Source of the DNA: Halieaceae bacterium | GTDB lineage: Bacteria > Pseudomonadota > Gammaproteobacteria > Pseudomonadales > Halieaceae | Length of the DNA stretch: 64,000 nucleotides | Assembly: GCA_028280635.1 (NCBI GenBank) | Contig: JANQLM010000125.1 | Span: 1-64,000 of the forward strand | Direction of reading: 5' to 3' | Part shown: positions 23,376 to 32,227 of the stretch, in pieces | Layout of the letters: each line of letters opens with the position of its first letter | Position numbering within the stretch: position 1 is the stretch's first letter | The notes under the pieces: model-generated | What the model saw: only the letters and a program-made list of their open reading frames with translations | Told to the model about the DNA's origin: nothing | Databases searched by the model: none | Made by a program: the position numbers and the translations under genes

Positions 23376-24854
23376 ATGAAGTACGAGAACATTCTGGAAA
23401 CAGTGGGCAACACGCCACTGGTCAAACTCAATCGGGTAGCGCCACCGGGCGTTAAGCTGTGGTGCAAGCTCGAATCACACAACCCCATGGGCTCGGTGAA
23501 AGACCGCATTGCGCTGGCCATCATCGAGGACGCCGAGCGCCGCGGCACACTCAAGCCTGGCCAAACCGTGGTTGAGGCCACCAGCGGCAATACCGGTATT
23601 GGCCTGGCCATGGTATGCGCCGCCAAGGGCTACCCCCTGGTAGTCACCATGGCCGAGAGCTTCAGTATCGAGCGTCGCAAGCTGCTGCGCTTTCTCGGTG
23701 CGAAGGTGGTGCTGACGCCCGCCTCCGAGAAAGGCACCGGCATGAAAAGGAAGGCCGAAGAACTGGCCGAGGCACACGGCTACTTCATGCCGCTGCAGTT
23801 TGAGAACCCGGCCAACCCCGACGTTCACTATCGCACCACCGCGCGCGAGATACTCGACGATTTCGGTGACAGGCCTATCCACGCCTGGGTATCAGGCTTT
23901 GGCACCGGCGGCACCCTGCAGGGCGTCTCCCGAGCCATGCGCGAAGAGAGCCCCGATACCCGTATCGTAGTCGCCGAGCCGGACAACGCCGCACTGCTGG
24001 GCAGCGGTGTACCCCAGGCAGTGGACGAGGACGGCATACCGACCAGCAGCCACCCCCACTTCCGTCCACACCTGATGCAGGGCTGGACCCCGGATTTCAT
24101 TTCCAGGATTACCCAGCACGCCATCGATGCCGATCTCATCGACGAGCTTCTACCCGTCAACGGAGCCGACGCCATGGCGGCCTCGCGCCTGCTGGCCCGC
24201 AAAGAAGGCATCTTTGTCGGAATCTCCGCGGGCGCCACGCTGGCCGCGGCGCTGAAAGTGGCCCGGGAAGCACCCCAGGGTGCCAACATTGTGGTAATGC
24301 TGCCGGATACGGGTGAGCGCTATCTCTCCACGCCGCTGTTCAGCGACATCAGCGAGGAGATGAACGAGGAGGAGCTGGCTCTGTCGATTTCCACGCCCGG
24401 TTTCCGCTTCGATACCCAAACACAGGCCGCGCCAGCCGCCGCTCCCCTGAGCTCCAGCGCGGACGCCACGGCCTTCGTCGAAAAGGTGGTGGCTGAAGAG
24501 CCGGTAGTGATGTTTGCCCTGGAGTGGTGTGAATTCTGCTGGACCATGCGCAAGCTGTTCGACGCCCTGGATGTGCCCTTCCGCAGCGTGGACATCGACT
24601 CGGTCGAGTACCAGGCCGACAACTGGGGTGTAAAAGTACGCCAGGCTCTACACCAGCGCCTCGACATCCCCACGATTCCCCAGGTGTTTGTCGGAGGTCA
24701 CCACCTCGGCGGTTGTACCGAGGTGATCAAGGCATACCACGACGGCTCACTGCTGAAGTACTTCGACGCCTGCGGCATCAGCTACCGGCGAGATGACTCC
24801 ATCAATGCCTGGTCGTTTATGCCTCAGTGGCTGCACTCACGCTACTCGGCCTGA
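23376..24854 (+). CDS. cysteine synthase / cystathionine beta-synthase-type enzyme fused to glutaredoxin
   Basis: A 492-aa two-domain protein. Residues 1-320 form a fold-type II PLP enzyme like CysK: NPMGSVKDR with the PLP lysine K42, the substrate loop TSGNTG (69-74), GFGTGGTL for phosphate binding, and ISAGATLAA. After a 40-residue linker rich in Ala and Ser comes a glutaredoxin (about 365-465) with active site W-C-E-F-C and the glutathione-binding TIPQVFVGG and GGC. A C-terminal tail of 25 residues follows. It would make or use cysteine with a built-in thiol reductase. Last gene of the operon. Confidence 0.88.
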   Translation: MKYENILETVGNTPLVKLNRVAPPGVKLWCKLESHNPMGSVKDRIALAIIEDAERRGTLKPGQTVVEATSGNTGIGLAMVCAAKGYPLVVTMAESFSIERRKLLRFLGAKVVLTPASEKGTGMKRKAEELAEAHGYFMPLQFENPANPDVHYRTTAREILDDFGDRPIHAWVSGFGTGGTLQGVSRAMREESPDTRIVVAEPDNAALLGSGVPQAVDEDGIPTSSHPHFRPHLMQGWTPDFISRITQHAIDADLIDELLPVNGADAMAASRLLARKEGIFVGISAGATLAAALKVAREAPQGANIVVMLPDTGERYLSTPLFSDISEEMNEEELALSISTPGFRFDTQTQAAPAAAPLSSSADATAFVEKVVAEEPVVMFALEWCEFCWTMRKLFDALDVPFRSVDIDSVEYQADNWGVKVRQALHQRLDIPTIPQVFVGGHHLGGCTEVIKAYHDGSLLKYFDACGISYRRDDSINAWSFMPQWLHSRYSA

Positions 24855-24880
24855 GAAGTCCTCCGACGAGGTTTGTTCCA

Positions 24881-27286
24881 CTACCCGGCGGCCGGTGCAG
24901 CGGCCAGGGTATCCCTCAGAAAAGCCTCGTCTTCATCCGTCCAGCGCCCACCTGCTTCGCGCCTTGCCTCATCGAGGAGGACGGATGCTTTTTCCCAGTT
25001 TCGCTGCTGCGCGGCCATGGCGCCGCCCAACATCAAGGTCTCGTAAATACCTGGGGCCGCGTCCCGGGCCATTCCCAGGTAAGCCAGTGCTAGGTCGTCA
25101 CGACCGAGTTGCAGCTCCAGCCTGCCCAGCGCCGACGCCACCACTGCCCTGCGAACCCGGTCGCTGCCCTGTTCAGAGACACGGTGGCCAGCCTGCAGGA
25201 CTTCCAGTGCCCGCTCGGGCTGGCCCTCAGCCAACAGTGCGCTGCCTTGCAGCAGCCGGGCATCCACCGCCAGATGGGGCACCATGAAGTCCTCTGCGGC
25301 TAACACTGACAACGACCTCTCAATAGCACCGGCCGTATCTCCCTGCGCAAATTCAAGCCAGCCGCGCTGTATTCCTACCCAAAGCAAACCGATGTCGTCA
25401 CCCATGTCGGTAACTATCTGGTTTGCCTCAGTCAGCATCCGGTCGGCAGTATCGTATTGCCCCCGCAGCCTCTCAATCTTCGATAAGTCGTTGAGCGTTG
25501 CCGCCAGCTCCGCAGTAACGCCGAGCTCACGCGTGAGCACCAACGCTTCCTGCAGTGCCGCCTCTGCTGCGTTGAGCTCACCCTGTAGATACCGGGCGGA
25601 TGCCAGGCGGCGTAAACTGGCGGTTTCCCCCCAGCGGTGACCGATTTCACGTGCCAGATCCAGGGACTGCTGCGCCAACAATTCCGCTGAAGCATAGTTA
25701 CCCCGGTATTCCTCGACTCGCGAAAACGAAAACAGCGTGACCGCCTTCTGGGCGCTCAAGCCCTGGTCATCGAAGGACACCAAAGCCCGCTCGAGGTACT
25801 GCTGTGCTTCGTCCAGGCGGCCGCTGTCCATGGCGTTGTTTGCCAGCCCGCCCAGCACATGGCCCGGAATAGAGTCTATGCCGGCAGTTTGGAAAGCCTG
25901 CACGGCCTGCTCCAGCAATGCGCGTTCCTCGATGTACTCCTGCAGCTCACCGGCAACAATGGCCAGGCTATTGAGTACGCCGGCGTGTTCAAAGTGCAGG
26001 CCCAGGGCCTCGTATATAGAAGCGGCGCGCAGGTAGATCTCGCGGGCGGTGAGGTAATCGTCAAGGCGCAGGTGGGCATTACCCAGTTGGTACAGGGCCG
26101 CGGCCTCCTCAGGCTGCATCTTCCTGCGCCTGGCTTCCTCCACCAATTCCACCAGGACCTCGGCGGCCTCCCGGGCTTCGCCCAGGTTAAGCCGCGTGGT
26201 GGCCAGCGCATGGCGCGCCCAGTAATTGTCGGGCTCTTCAGCTATCGCTGACCTCAGCAGTGTTTGCGCCTGTTCAAGGTTGCCCCGCAGCATCTGGTCT
26301 CGACCGCGGGCGTAGGCCTCATTGACGAACATATCGTCAGACACGACAGGCTCAGCAATCTCTACTTCCTTTGCGGCGGGTAAGCTGCCAGCCAGCGCCC
26401 GCCGAAATTCCACGATCAGGCTCAGCGGGTCACTTCCCAGGAATTCAACTCGCCGGGTGTTGCCGCCATGCTCCACTATGTCGGCGTTAACACGGTAGAA
26501 CTGTCCGGGGCGCGTCAGCACGCCGCGAATGACATGAGTGGCCCCGAATCGTGCGTGAAGCTGCGCATAGAGGGGTGACGGGTCTTCCGGCATACCCACG
26601 GTGGCTGTGCCGCGGCCGCCAAGCAGGCCAACCACGTCGCTTGAGGCAAGCACGCGCAGCCCGCCGGCGCGCCGCAATTCCCCCGCGAGCATATCCATCA
26701 GACCGTAAGTGACCCAATCCATATCGGTTTCACCGGTCTGGTTGGCAATGGGTAGCACCGCGATGCGCGCCGCTTCGGTTGCCGGGCCGTCCACTGGGGG
26801 CCAGCGCTGTGAAAACACCCATCCCAGCGCTATCACCAGGAGAAGGCATACGCCGGCAACGGGCAGCAGGTGTCGTCTGGGCCCGGGGCGTGGCAGGCTG
26901 GCTGTGCGGGAGTCGGTATCCGCAGGAGCCGCGTGCTCCGTCACGGTCGCAGACGTTTCGGCAAGCTCGGCGACGAAGCGGTATCCATACCCGTGCACGG
27001 TCTTGATGCTGTGCTGCTGTTCGGCATCGTCATTCACCGCGCGCCGGGCTTTCATCACCGCGCGCGCCAGAGAGGCCTCCGTGACCACGGCGCCGGGCCA
27101 TATCGCTTCGAGTAGCTCGTCCTTGGTCACCACGCGCTCGCGATGCTCAAGCAGGAAGGCAAGCAAATCGAACACACGTGGCTGCAGCTCGACAACCTCG
27201 CCGTCGAGCAGCAGTTCGCGACTCTTCAGGCGCAGCTCATAGCTACCAAAACGATAGATGTGGCCCGCTGGGGGTTCTGCTTGCAT
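24881..27286 (-). CDS. CadC/ToxR-type winged-helix regulator with membrane segment and TPR domain
   Basis: 801 aa from the ATG at 27286 (MQAEPP); a longer frame reaches 27316 without support. The N-terminal OmpR-type winged helix (about residues 8-105; YRFGSYELRLKSRELLLDGE, TVHGYGYRFVAEL) is followed by one transmembrane segment (HLLPVAGVCLLLVIALGWVF, about 135-155), then a region resembling the TolB-like domain of CadC homologues. A long tail of tetratricopeptide repeats (about 320-790) completes it. It would sense a periplasmic signal. It is convergent with the thiol operon and divergent from the 27608 gene; targets are unknown. Confidence 0.8.
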   Translation of the reverse strand: MQAEPPAGHIYRFGSYELRLKSRELLLDGEVVELQPRVFDLLAFLLEHRERVVTKDELLEAIWPGAVVTEASLARAVMKARRAVNDDAEQQHSIKTVHGYGYRFVAELAETSATVTEHAAPADTDSRTASLPRPGPRRHLLPVAGVCLLLVIALGWVFSQRWPPVDGPATEAARIAVLPIANQTGETDMDWVTYGLMDMLAGELRRAGGLRVLASSDVVGLLGGRGTATVGMPEDPSPLYAQLHARFGATHVIRGVLTRPGQFYRVNADIVEHGGNTRRVEFLGSDPLSLIVEFRRALAGSLPAAKEVEIAEPVVSDDMFVNEAYARGRDQMLRGNLEQAQTLLRSAIAEEPDNYWARHALATTRLNLGEAREAAEVLVELVEEARRRKMQPEEAAALYQLGNAHLRLDDYLTAREIYLRAASIYEALGLHFEHAGVLNSLAIVAGELQEYIEERALLEQAVQAFQTAGIDSIPGHVLGGLANNAMDSGRLDEAQQYLERALVSFDDQGLSAQKAVTLFSFSRVEEYRGNYASAELLAQQSLDLAREIGHRWGETASLRRLASARYLQGELNAAEAALQEALVLTRELGVTAELAATLNDLSKIERLRGQYDTADRMLTEANQIVTDMGDDIGLLWVGIQRGWLEFAQGDTAGAIERSLSVLAAEDFMVPHLAVDARLLQGSALLAEGQPERALEVLQAGHRVSEQGSDRVRRAVVASALGRLELQLGRDDLALAYLGMARDAAPGIYETLMLGGAMAAQQRNWEKASVLLDEARREAGGRWTDEDEAFLRDTLAAAPAAG

Positions 27287-27607
27287 AATGAAATTACAGC
27301 CTGCGCCAGCGCCCACGGTTGCCGACTCGCGGCAGCGCTTTTGCGGTTATGTGTTTCGGCTCGGGTGGGTGAGTTCGCTTTATCGCGCCACCCACGGAGC
27401 CGACCTATATTACGGACTTCCCCTTGCGATAGGAAGAACCCGGACAGCGCCGGCCGCCCTGCCCGGTTATTCTGCAGGCAATCAGCAGGCGAATCCGCCG
27501 CGCAAAAGCCGTTCGGTAAGTAAAACCGACCATTCGGCCACCGCTGGCTTTTTTCGGCCCACGTCTCGCGCCTAAATGTGACTTCCAACACCCGGGAGGT
27601 GCACATC
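27287..27607. other. divergent intergenic region, 321 bases
   Basis: This separates the winged-helix/TPR regulator from the DUF1330-like gene and should carry both promoters. It holds a 7-bp inverted repeat, GTGGGTG (27365-27371) and CACCCAC (27389-27395), that could be a binding site. An AT-richer stretch with CGGTAAGTAAAACCG (about 27513-27527) is also present. I cannot assign -35/-10 boxes with confidence and see no coding sequence. Confidence 0.4.
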
Positions 27608-28327
27608 ATGAGAGTTTCATTTGTTGTTTTGGTTTGGCTTGGCCTGATGCTGATAGTGAGCCGGACTCACGCAGATACCATCCACTACATTGGCTTCAAC
27701 AGCTTCCATCCTGGCGAACACAGGCAAAGCGCACAGGATTTCGACGACTACATCGGCGAGCTGCGTCCGATCATGGACAGGTATGGAATGACGCTTGCGG
27801 TTTACAACGTGGTTCACGGCGGCAGCCAGGCACTGCCGGCCGACGTGGTCACCTTTGGCACCGCAACCGATCAACAGAGCTTCCAGGCGTTTTTTGCAGA
27901 CCCGGCGCTGCATGCCATCTTTCCCACCCTGCTAGGCGCTCTGTCAGGCCACCAGGTGGTCTTCACGTCGGGGCCATTCCTCCCCGATGCTGACGGGCAA
28001 GAGCACCTGCTACTGCAACTGGACTGGCTGCCGGCAGCGACCGAGAAACCTGCCAAACTGCGGGAGGAGTCCAGCGCATACAGCCAGGCGCAACAGCGCT
28101 ATGGGGTCAGACAGGTGGCGCAGTCCACCGGTATAATGTCGAACCGCGGGCTCGCAACGGATGTACAGGATACGGTGCCGCCGCAGTCCCTTGAAATCTG
28201 GCGAATGCGCGATGCACACGGTTTCTTTGACGACCCGGATGTGCAGACCGTTCACGACAGAATCGAGGCCCTGGTGGACCGGAGTGAAGCGTTCTGGTTG
28301 ACGCCGCGAGCCGCCGCAAGGCACTGA
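27608..28327 (+). CDS. exported protein with DUF1330-like (dimeric alpha-beta barrel) fold
   Basis: 239 aa from the ATG at 27608, supported by GGGAGG eight bases upstream. The signal peptide MRVSFVVLVWLGLMLIVSRTHA is cleaved before DTIHY. The mature protein reads YIGFNSFHPGE...DDYIGELRPIMDRYGMTLAVYNVVHGG...FGTATDQQSFQAFFADPALHAIFP. This resembles DUF1330/EthD-like ferredoxin folds (strand, long helix, strand, then substrate-proximity residues). The function is unknown. The kinase gene follows 14 bases later, so it may be the output or input partner of the LytS/LytTR pair. Confidence 0.6.
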   Translation: MRVSFVVLVWLGLMLIVSRTHADTIHYIGFNSFHPGEHRQSAQDFDDYIGELRPIMDRYGMTLAVYNVVHGGSQALPADVVTFGTATDQQSFQAFFADPALHAIFPTLLGALSGHQVVFTSGPFLPDADGQEHLLLQLDWLPAATEKPAKLREESSAYSQAQQRYGVRQVAQSTGIMSNRGLATDVQDTVPPQSLEIWRMRDAHGFFDDPDVQTVHDRIEALVDRSEAFWLTPRAAARH

Positions 28328-28341
28328 CCCTGGGGGCGGAC

Positions 28342-29340
28342 GTGACACTGTCAGCAAAACGTAAGGCGGATCTCGCCGCCACCGTGGCAATAGCCGTGGC
28401 GTTGCCAGGGTACTATAAGGTCAAGTACCTGCTGGACGGCCAGCTTCAGCTTGCCGACCTTTGGCAGGTGTCCGCCCTGCTGGAAGTGGTGTTCGCGTTT
28501 TGCCTCGCGGTACTGCTGATCTCACTCTATCGTGCTGGCGAAGAACTGGCCGCTCGCCACCCCCGTTTGATGCCGCGGCGGCTGTCGCTGGTATTGCTGG
28601 TCGGGCTGGCCGCCCTTACCGCCGTGGTGTTCTCACGTTTTTTCTTCAACGTAGTCGTGGACTGGGGATCCGCTGCGAGTTTTGAGTTCGACCTGGTGGT
28701 GCTGGCTGTGCTGCTGCCACTGATTGTCTCGGGAATTGCTGACCGGGTCTTCCTGGCCAATGCCGCGCGCGACGCCGAGCGCGCGGAGCTGGCGGCTCGC
28801 ATCGAGATTCTGAAGGCGCGGCTCAGCCCGCACTTTCTGTTCAATAGCCTGAACAGCCTGGTGGATATCATTGAAGAGGATCAGGAGCTGGCGGTGCGCT
28901 TCGTCGAAGAGATGGCGGCGATTTACCGCTACATACTGGATAGCCGCGACCTGAACGTGGTGCCGGTGCAGGCGGAACTCGATGCGGTATCTTCACTGGT
29001 CTATCTGCTGGAGACCCGCCACCCAGGCGCCATCGCCTTTGACTGCCGCTTGCCGCCGGAGGTGACCGGCCGGCATATTGTGCCACTCACCCTGCAGACG
29101 CTGGTGGAGAACGCGCTCAAGCACAATCTCTACTCGGCCCAGGAGCCGCTCCGGCTCCGCATCTACGCCAGCGACAGCGACCTGGTGGTAGAAAACACGC
29201 TGAACCTGCGGGCCGGCCAGCATTCAACTGCCATGGGCCTCGAGAACCTGGCCAGGCGCGTGGAACACACCTGTGATCGTCAGATCATTGTAGATCGATC
29301 AGAAGAGCTGTTCTCGGTGCGGGTGCCTCTTTTGGCATGA
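28342..29340 (+). CDS. LytS/AlgZ-type sensor histidine kinase
   Basis: A 332-aa inner-membrane kinase starting at GTG 28342. Four hydrophobic segments (about residues 10-25, 45-65, 75-105 and 115-135) precede a cytoplasmic His_kinase domain with LSPHFLFNSLNSL, where the His is the phosphorylation site. An ATPase part with LVENALKHN (N box) and GLENLARRVE (G box) follows. The gene overlaps the LytTR response regulator by four bases. This family signals small-molecule or cell-envelope states; the ligand is unknown. Confidence 0.88.
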   Translation: MTLSAKRKADLAATVAIAVALPGYYKVKYLLDGQLQLADLWQVSALLEVVFAFCLAVLLISLYRAGEELAARHPRLMPRRLSLVLLVGLAALTAVVFSRFFFNVVVDWGSAASFEFDLVVLAVLLPLIVSGIADRVFLANAARDAERAELAARIEILKARLSPHFLFNSLNSLVDIIEEDQELAVRFVEEMAAIYRYILDSRDLNVVPVQAELDAVSSLVYLLETRHPGAIAFDCRLPPEVTGRHIVPLTLQTLVENALKHNLYSAQEPLRLRIYASDSDLVVENTLNLRAGQHSTAMGLENLARRVEHTCDRQIIVDRSEELFSVRVPLLA

Positions 29341-30089
29341 AGATACTGATCGTTGAAGATGAACCCCGGGCAGCACGGCGTCTGGCCCGCCTGATTGGCG
29401 AGACCGACCCGGAGGCGGAGGTGGTCGCAACCCTGGGTACGGTCGCGGAGAGCGTGGCCTGGCTTGGCGAGCACGCGCAGCCAGACCTGCTGTTTCTCGA
29501 TGTTCGTCTGGCTGACGGCGACTGCTTTGACATCCTCGATCAGATCGACATGCAGTCGCCGATTGTGTTCTGCACGGCGTATAGCGAGTACGCCCTGCGA
29601 GCCTTCGCTGTAAACAGCATCGACTACCTGCTAAAGCCACTGGTGGCCGGCGAGCTGCGGCGCGCGCTGGCGAAGTACAAGCGCCTGGCGGGCTATAGAA
29701 TGGCCCCGGACGCCTGGCCAGACTTCCACCGCGAAGCCGCGCCGCCACACTATCAACAGCAGTTTCTGGTCGCCGTCGGCGGGCGCTTTATTCCCGTTAA
29801 GGTTGACGAACTGGTGGCAGCGCGCAGCTACCTTAAATCTGTGCAGCTTCTTGACCGCGCTGGCCGCGAGTGGCTGTTGGACCAGCCACTGGTCGACGTG
29901 GAAGCCTGTCTGGACCCCGCCCTGTTTATGAGGCTAAGCCGCCAGTGGCTGGTGCGCCTGTCGGCCATATCGGAATTGACCCGGGGCCCGGACGGCTATG
30001 CGGTATCGCTGCCGCCACTGGAGACCTCACTGAAGGTTTCGCGAGCCCGCGTCGCTGCCCTGAAGCAGCGTTTGCGACGCCTGGGCTGA
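29337..30089 (+). CDS. LytTR-family response regulator
   Basis: A 250-aa two-component regulator. The receiver domain (1-120) shows the acidic pair EDE (residues 7-9), the phospho-acceptor Asp in LLFLDVRLADG (near residue 58), and the switch-region lysine YLLKPL. The C-terminal LytTR DNA-binding domain (about 145-245; FLVAVGGRFIPVKVDELVAARSYLKSVQL) binds through beta-strand contacts. It is coupled to the upstream kinase by an ATGA overlap. Target genes are not visible; the upstream exported protein is a candidate. Confidence 0.9.
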   Translation: MKILIVEDEPRAARRLARLIGETDPEAEVVATLGTVAESVAWLGEHAQPDLLFLDVRLADGDCFDILDQIDMQSPIVFCTAYSEYALRAFAVNSIDYLLKPLVAGELRRALAKYKRLAGYRMAPDAWPDFHREAAPPHYQQQFLVAVGGRFIPVKVDELVAARSYLKSVQLLDRAGREWLLDQPLVDVEACLDPALFMRLSRQWLVRLSAISELTRGPDGYAVSLPPLETSLKVSRARVAALKQRLRRLG

Positions 30090-30176
30090 TCGCGGCACTC
30101 GGCCTGAGGTCCACGCGCCGAACTTGCAACGACCATTGGCGCGGTAGCTTGTAGATACTCCAAAAGAACACACCCG

Positions 30177-30473
30177 TCAGCGAGTGTGGTCTTCGATCTC
30201 TTCATAGGCCTGCACGGATATACGCTCGCCGAGCGCTCGCATGGCCTGCATCTGCTCGGGGTTCTGGTCGGCAAAGAACGCCTGCCAGGATTCCAGGGAA
30301 TCCCATTTCGCCACCGTAATCACTTCGGACTCATTTTCAGCAGACCGGAGCATGAAGCTGCCCAGCGCACCGGCAACGGTGTCGTGAATGCGATTGGTGG
30401 CAGCGCGCCAGTTTTTCCTGAAAGCTTCAAAGTTCTCCGGCGCTACCTGCCAGCGATACACAACTCTGACCAT
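30177..30473 (-). CDS. antibiotic biosynthesis monooxygenase (ABM) domain protein
   Basis: 98 aa from the ATG at 30473 (MVRVVYRWQV), chosen over an ATG 11 codons upstream because GGAGAG lies six bases before it. The single ABM domain shows VVYRWQVAPENFEAFRKNW...GSFMLRSAENESEVITVAKWDSLESWQAFF, the form of small dimeric ferredoxin-fold proteins in this superfamily. The substrate is unknown. It is convergent with the two-component pair and unrelated in sequence to the ABM gene at 12521 beyond the fold. Confidence 0.75.
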   Translation of the reverse strand: MVRVVYRWQVAPENFEAFRKNWRAATNRIHDTVAGALGSFMLRSAENESEVITVAKWDSLESWQAFFADQNPEQMQAMRALGERISVQAYEEIEDHTR

Positions 30474-30539
30474 CCAGCTCTCCACTGTTCCCGCGTAAAA
30501 GACCAATGCCGTCGCCGAGGCCCGCTCTCAAACGGCCCG

Positions 30540-30944
30540 TTACTCACCGGAATCACCTGTCGTAGGGGAAAAATAGGCCTTGTAGGTAAGGAATATACCG
30601 AGCAGCAGTAGCACAACCTCAACCACAATAACCGGCAGTGAGTTGCCGCCGGCGTTTTCAATATACGCATGCGGGAAGGCCATCCTGGCGAGGCCCAGGA
30701 GCATGGCCGCCCAACCCGCCACGGTCACCACCGTGGTCCAGTCAGCACGCCAGCGATTGTGGCCCCGGACAATACAGAACCCGCCGAAGAACATGAGCGT
30801 GCCCGACAAATACACCAGCGGCGGAATCTGCAAGTCATAGAGATGCGGGTTTACCAGCGGGTTCTCAGTGGCAATCACAGCAACAAGCAGAGGCCCCATA
30901 AGACCTGCGAGACGAACCGAATCCGTGATGGGCTGTTGTTTCAA
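30540..30944 (-). CDS. small four-helix integral membrane protein
   Basis: 134 aa with four transmembrane segments: SVRLAGLMGPLLVAVIAT, LVYLSGTLMFFGGFCIV, WTTVVTVAGWAAMLLGLARMAF and SLPVIVVEVVLLLLGIFLTYKAYF. Conserved-looking polar residues sit in the first loop (ENPLVNPHLYDLQIPPLV) and after TM2 (RGHNRWRADW). I do not recognise a named family, though similar small proteins with RGHNRW motifs occur in proteobacteria. It is followed by the ABM gene on the same strand after a 66-base gap. Confidence 0.65.
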   Translation of the reverse strand: MKQQPITDSVRLAGLMGPLLVAVIATENPLVNPHLYDLQIPPLVYLSGTLMFFGGFCIVRGHNRWRADWTTVVTVAGWAAMLLGLARMAFPHAYIENAGGNSLPVIVVEVVLLLLGIFLTYKAYFSPTTGDSGE

Positions 30945-31175
30945 AACTGGCTTATCCTTCCGTACGCTAGAGCCATACCCAGCCTACCCGATACTGCAGG
31001 CAGGCGTCCTCATAATACTCAGGATCATCAGGCTCTGTGTTGTAATCCATGACAGGTCACAGCGCGGGCGCTGCCGCCGTCGCAAATACGCCTCGGCCCT
31101 TGTGCGCCGTCACACGGACGCTGCAAGGGATGCACATGCCTGAAACCTTGATGTTGAAGCTGTCGCTCACCGCGG

Positions 31176-31940
31176 TCACTTGTCCACAACGCTGAATACG
31201 GCGCTGGCCCGGGCAATGCGCTTTGAACCCACGCGGACATAGCAGTTGGCGAATGCCATCTTGCCGCCGACTTTCTGTACGTCGGTTTCGATCTCAATCC
31301 AGTCGCCCAGCTTTGCCGCACCCGCATAATCCACTGACAAGTTGGCCGTCACCAACGGCTTGGGGTCTTCCTGGGACACCACTGCGCTGTAACCCAGCGC
31401 CACATCGGCAAGGCTGCTGATGACCCCACCGTGGACCACCCCACGGGCATTGCAGTGCTTTTCCGCCGCAAAGAAACCGATCAGCAGCGTTCGGTCGCTG
31501 CGCCGGTTGTAGACCGGACCCAACAAGTCCAGGAACGGGCTGCTGCGAAACAGCGGCTCGAAGCCTTCCGGGACTGCACCATCCTGTGAAAGCTCCGCTT
31601 CGTCTGGACGGGGCTCCGAAACCTGTGGTTCCGGCGTGGGTGCAGCCACTTGCTGGCTGTCGTAGTCCGGATATCGCGCCTGCCACACCTGTTCAAAACT
31701 CTCATAGTGTGAGATCACCGGATCACCTCCCTCCGGCGTGACACGTGTCACCCAGGCACCGCCCTCCATGTAGAGGTAGAACGCATCTTCGACCCGGTCG
31801 AAATCCTCGCCTTCGTGAAGAAGGCCCACATAGAGGTCGCGATCGGAAAACAGGTTCCGGTTACCGGCATAGAAACCGCGCTCCCTGAAGTATTCGCGCG
31901 CCTGGTCCAGGTCCTTAACGTTTGCTGGCTGTCGAGGCAT
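31176..31940 (-). CDS. hotdog-fold thioesterase (PaaI-like) with N-terminal extension
   Basis: A 254-aa protein. Residues 120-254 form a PaaI-type acyl-CoA thioesterase domain with the family motif N-A-R-G-V-V-H-G-G-V-I-S-S-L-A-D-V-A-L-G (the HGG turn and the Asp of the active site). Residues 1-95 are an unrelated domain (YFRERGFYAGNRNLFSDRDLYVGLLHEGE) joined by a Pro/Glu-rich linker (100-118). The N-terminal domain is not familiar to me. A decayed copy of residues 121-157 is at 33235-33348. It probably hydrolyses an acyl-CoA in the cytoplasm. Confidence 0.78.
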   Translation of the reverse strand: MPRQPANVKDLDQAREYFRERGFYAGNRNLFSDRDLYVGLLHEGEDFDRVEDAFYLYMEGGAWVTRVTPEGGDPVISHYESFEQVWQARYPDYDSQQVAAPTPEPQVSEPRPDEAELSQDGAVPEGFEPLFRSSPFLDLLGPVYNRRSDRTLLIGFFAAEKHCNARGVVHGGVISSLADVALGYSAVVSQEDPKPLVTANLSVDYAGAAKLGDWIEIETDVQKVGGKMAFANCYVRVGSKRIARASAVFSVVDK

Positions 31941-32227
31941 GTTATCACTCAGTCCATGTCCAGGATTTCATAACATGACAGCCAGTATTTTGCACTGTTC
32001 CTGGTTCACAACTTTCTGAATTCGGGGCATCTCGATTGCGTTCACGGTTCAGGGGCCCCATTCAAAGCCGCTGTCGAACCCCAACAAATCCGCCGGTAAC
32101 CGTCCCCGGGGCAGGCACAGGTGGGGTGTATCAGAGAAGCAAAGGGCCGTGTTGCGGCTTGAGGCGCCCGCCGGGCCCTAGTTGATGAAACAGAAATAGC
32201 GCCGTCGTTGAAATCGGCACTTACTTC

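Noticed and set aside
31057-31179. A 40-codon frame after the thioesterase gene with a KGRGVFAT motif like a SET domain
   Set aside because: It overlaps the thioesterase stop as GTGA and contains one suggestive motif, but no further SET-domain sequence follows in any frame. Too short to call.
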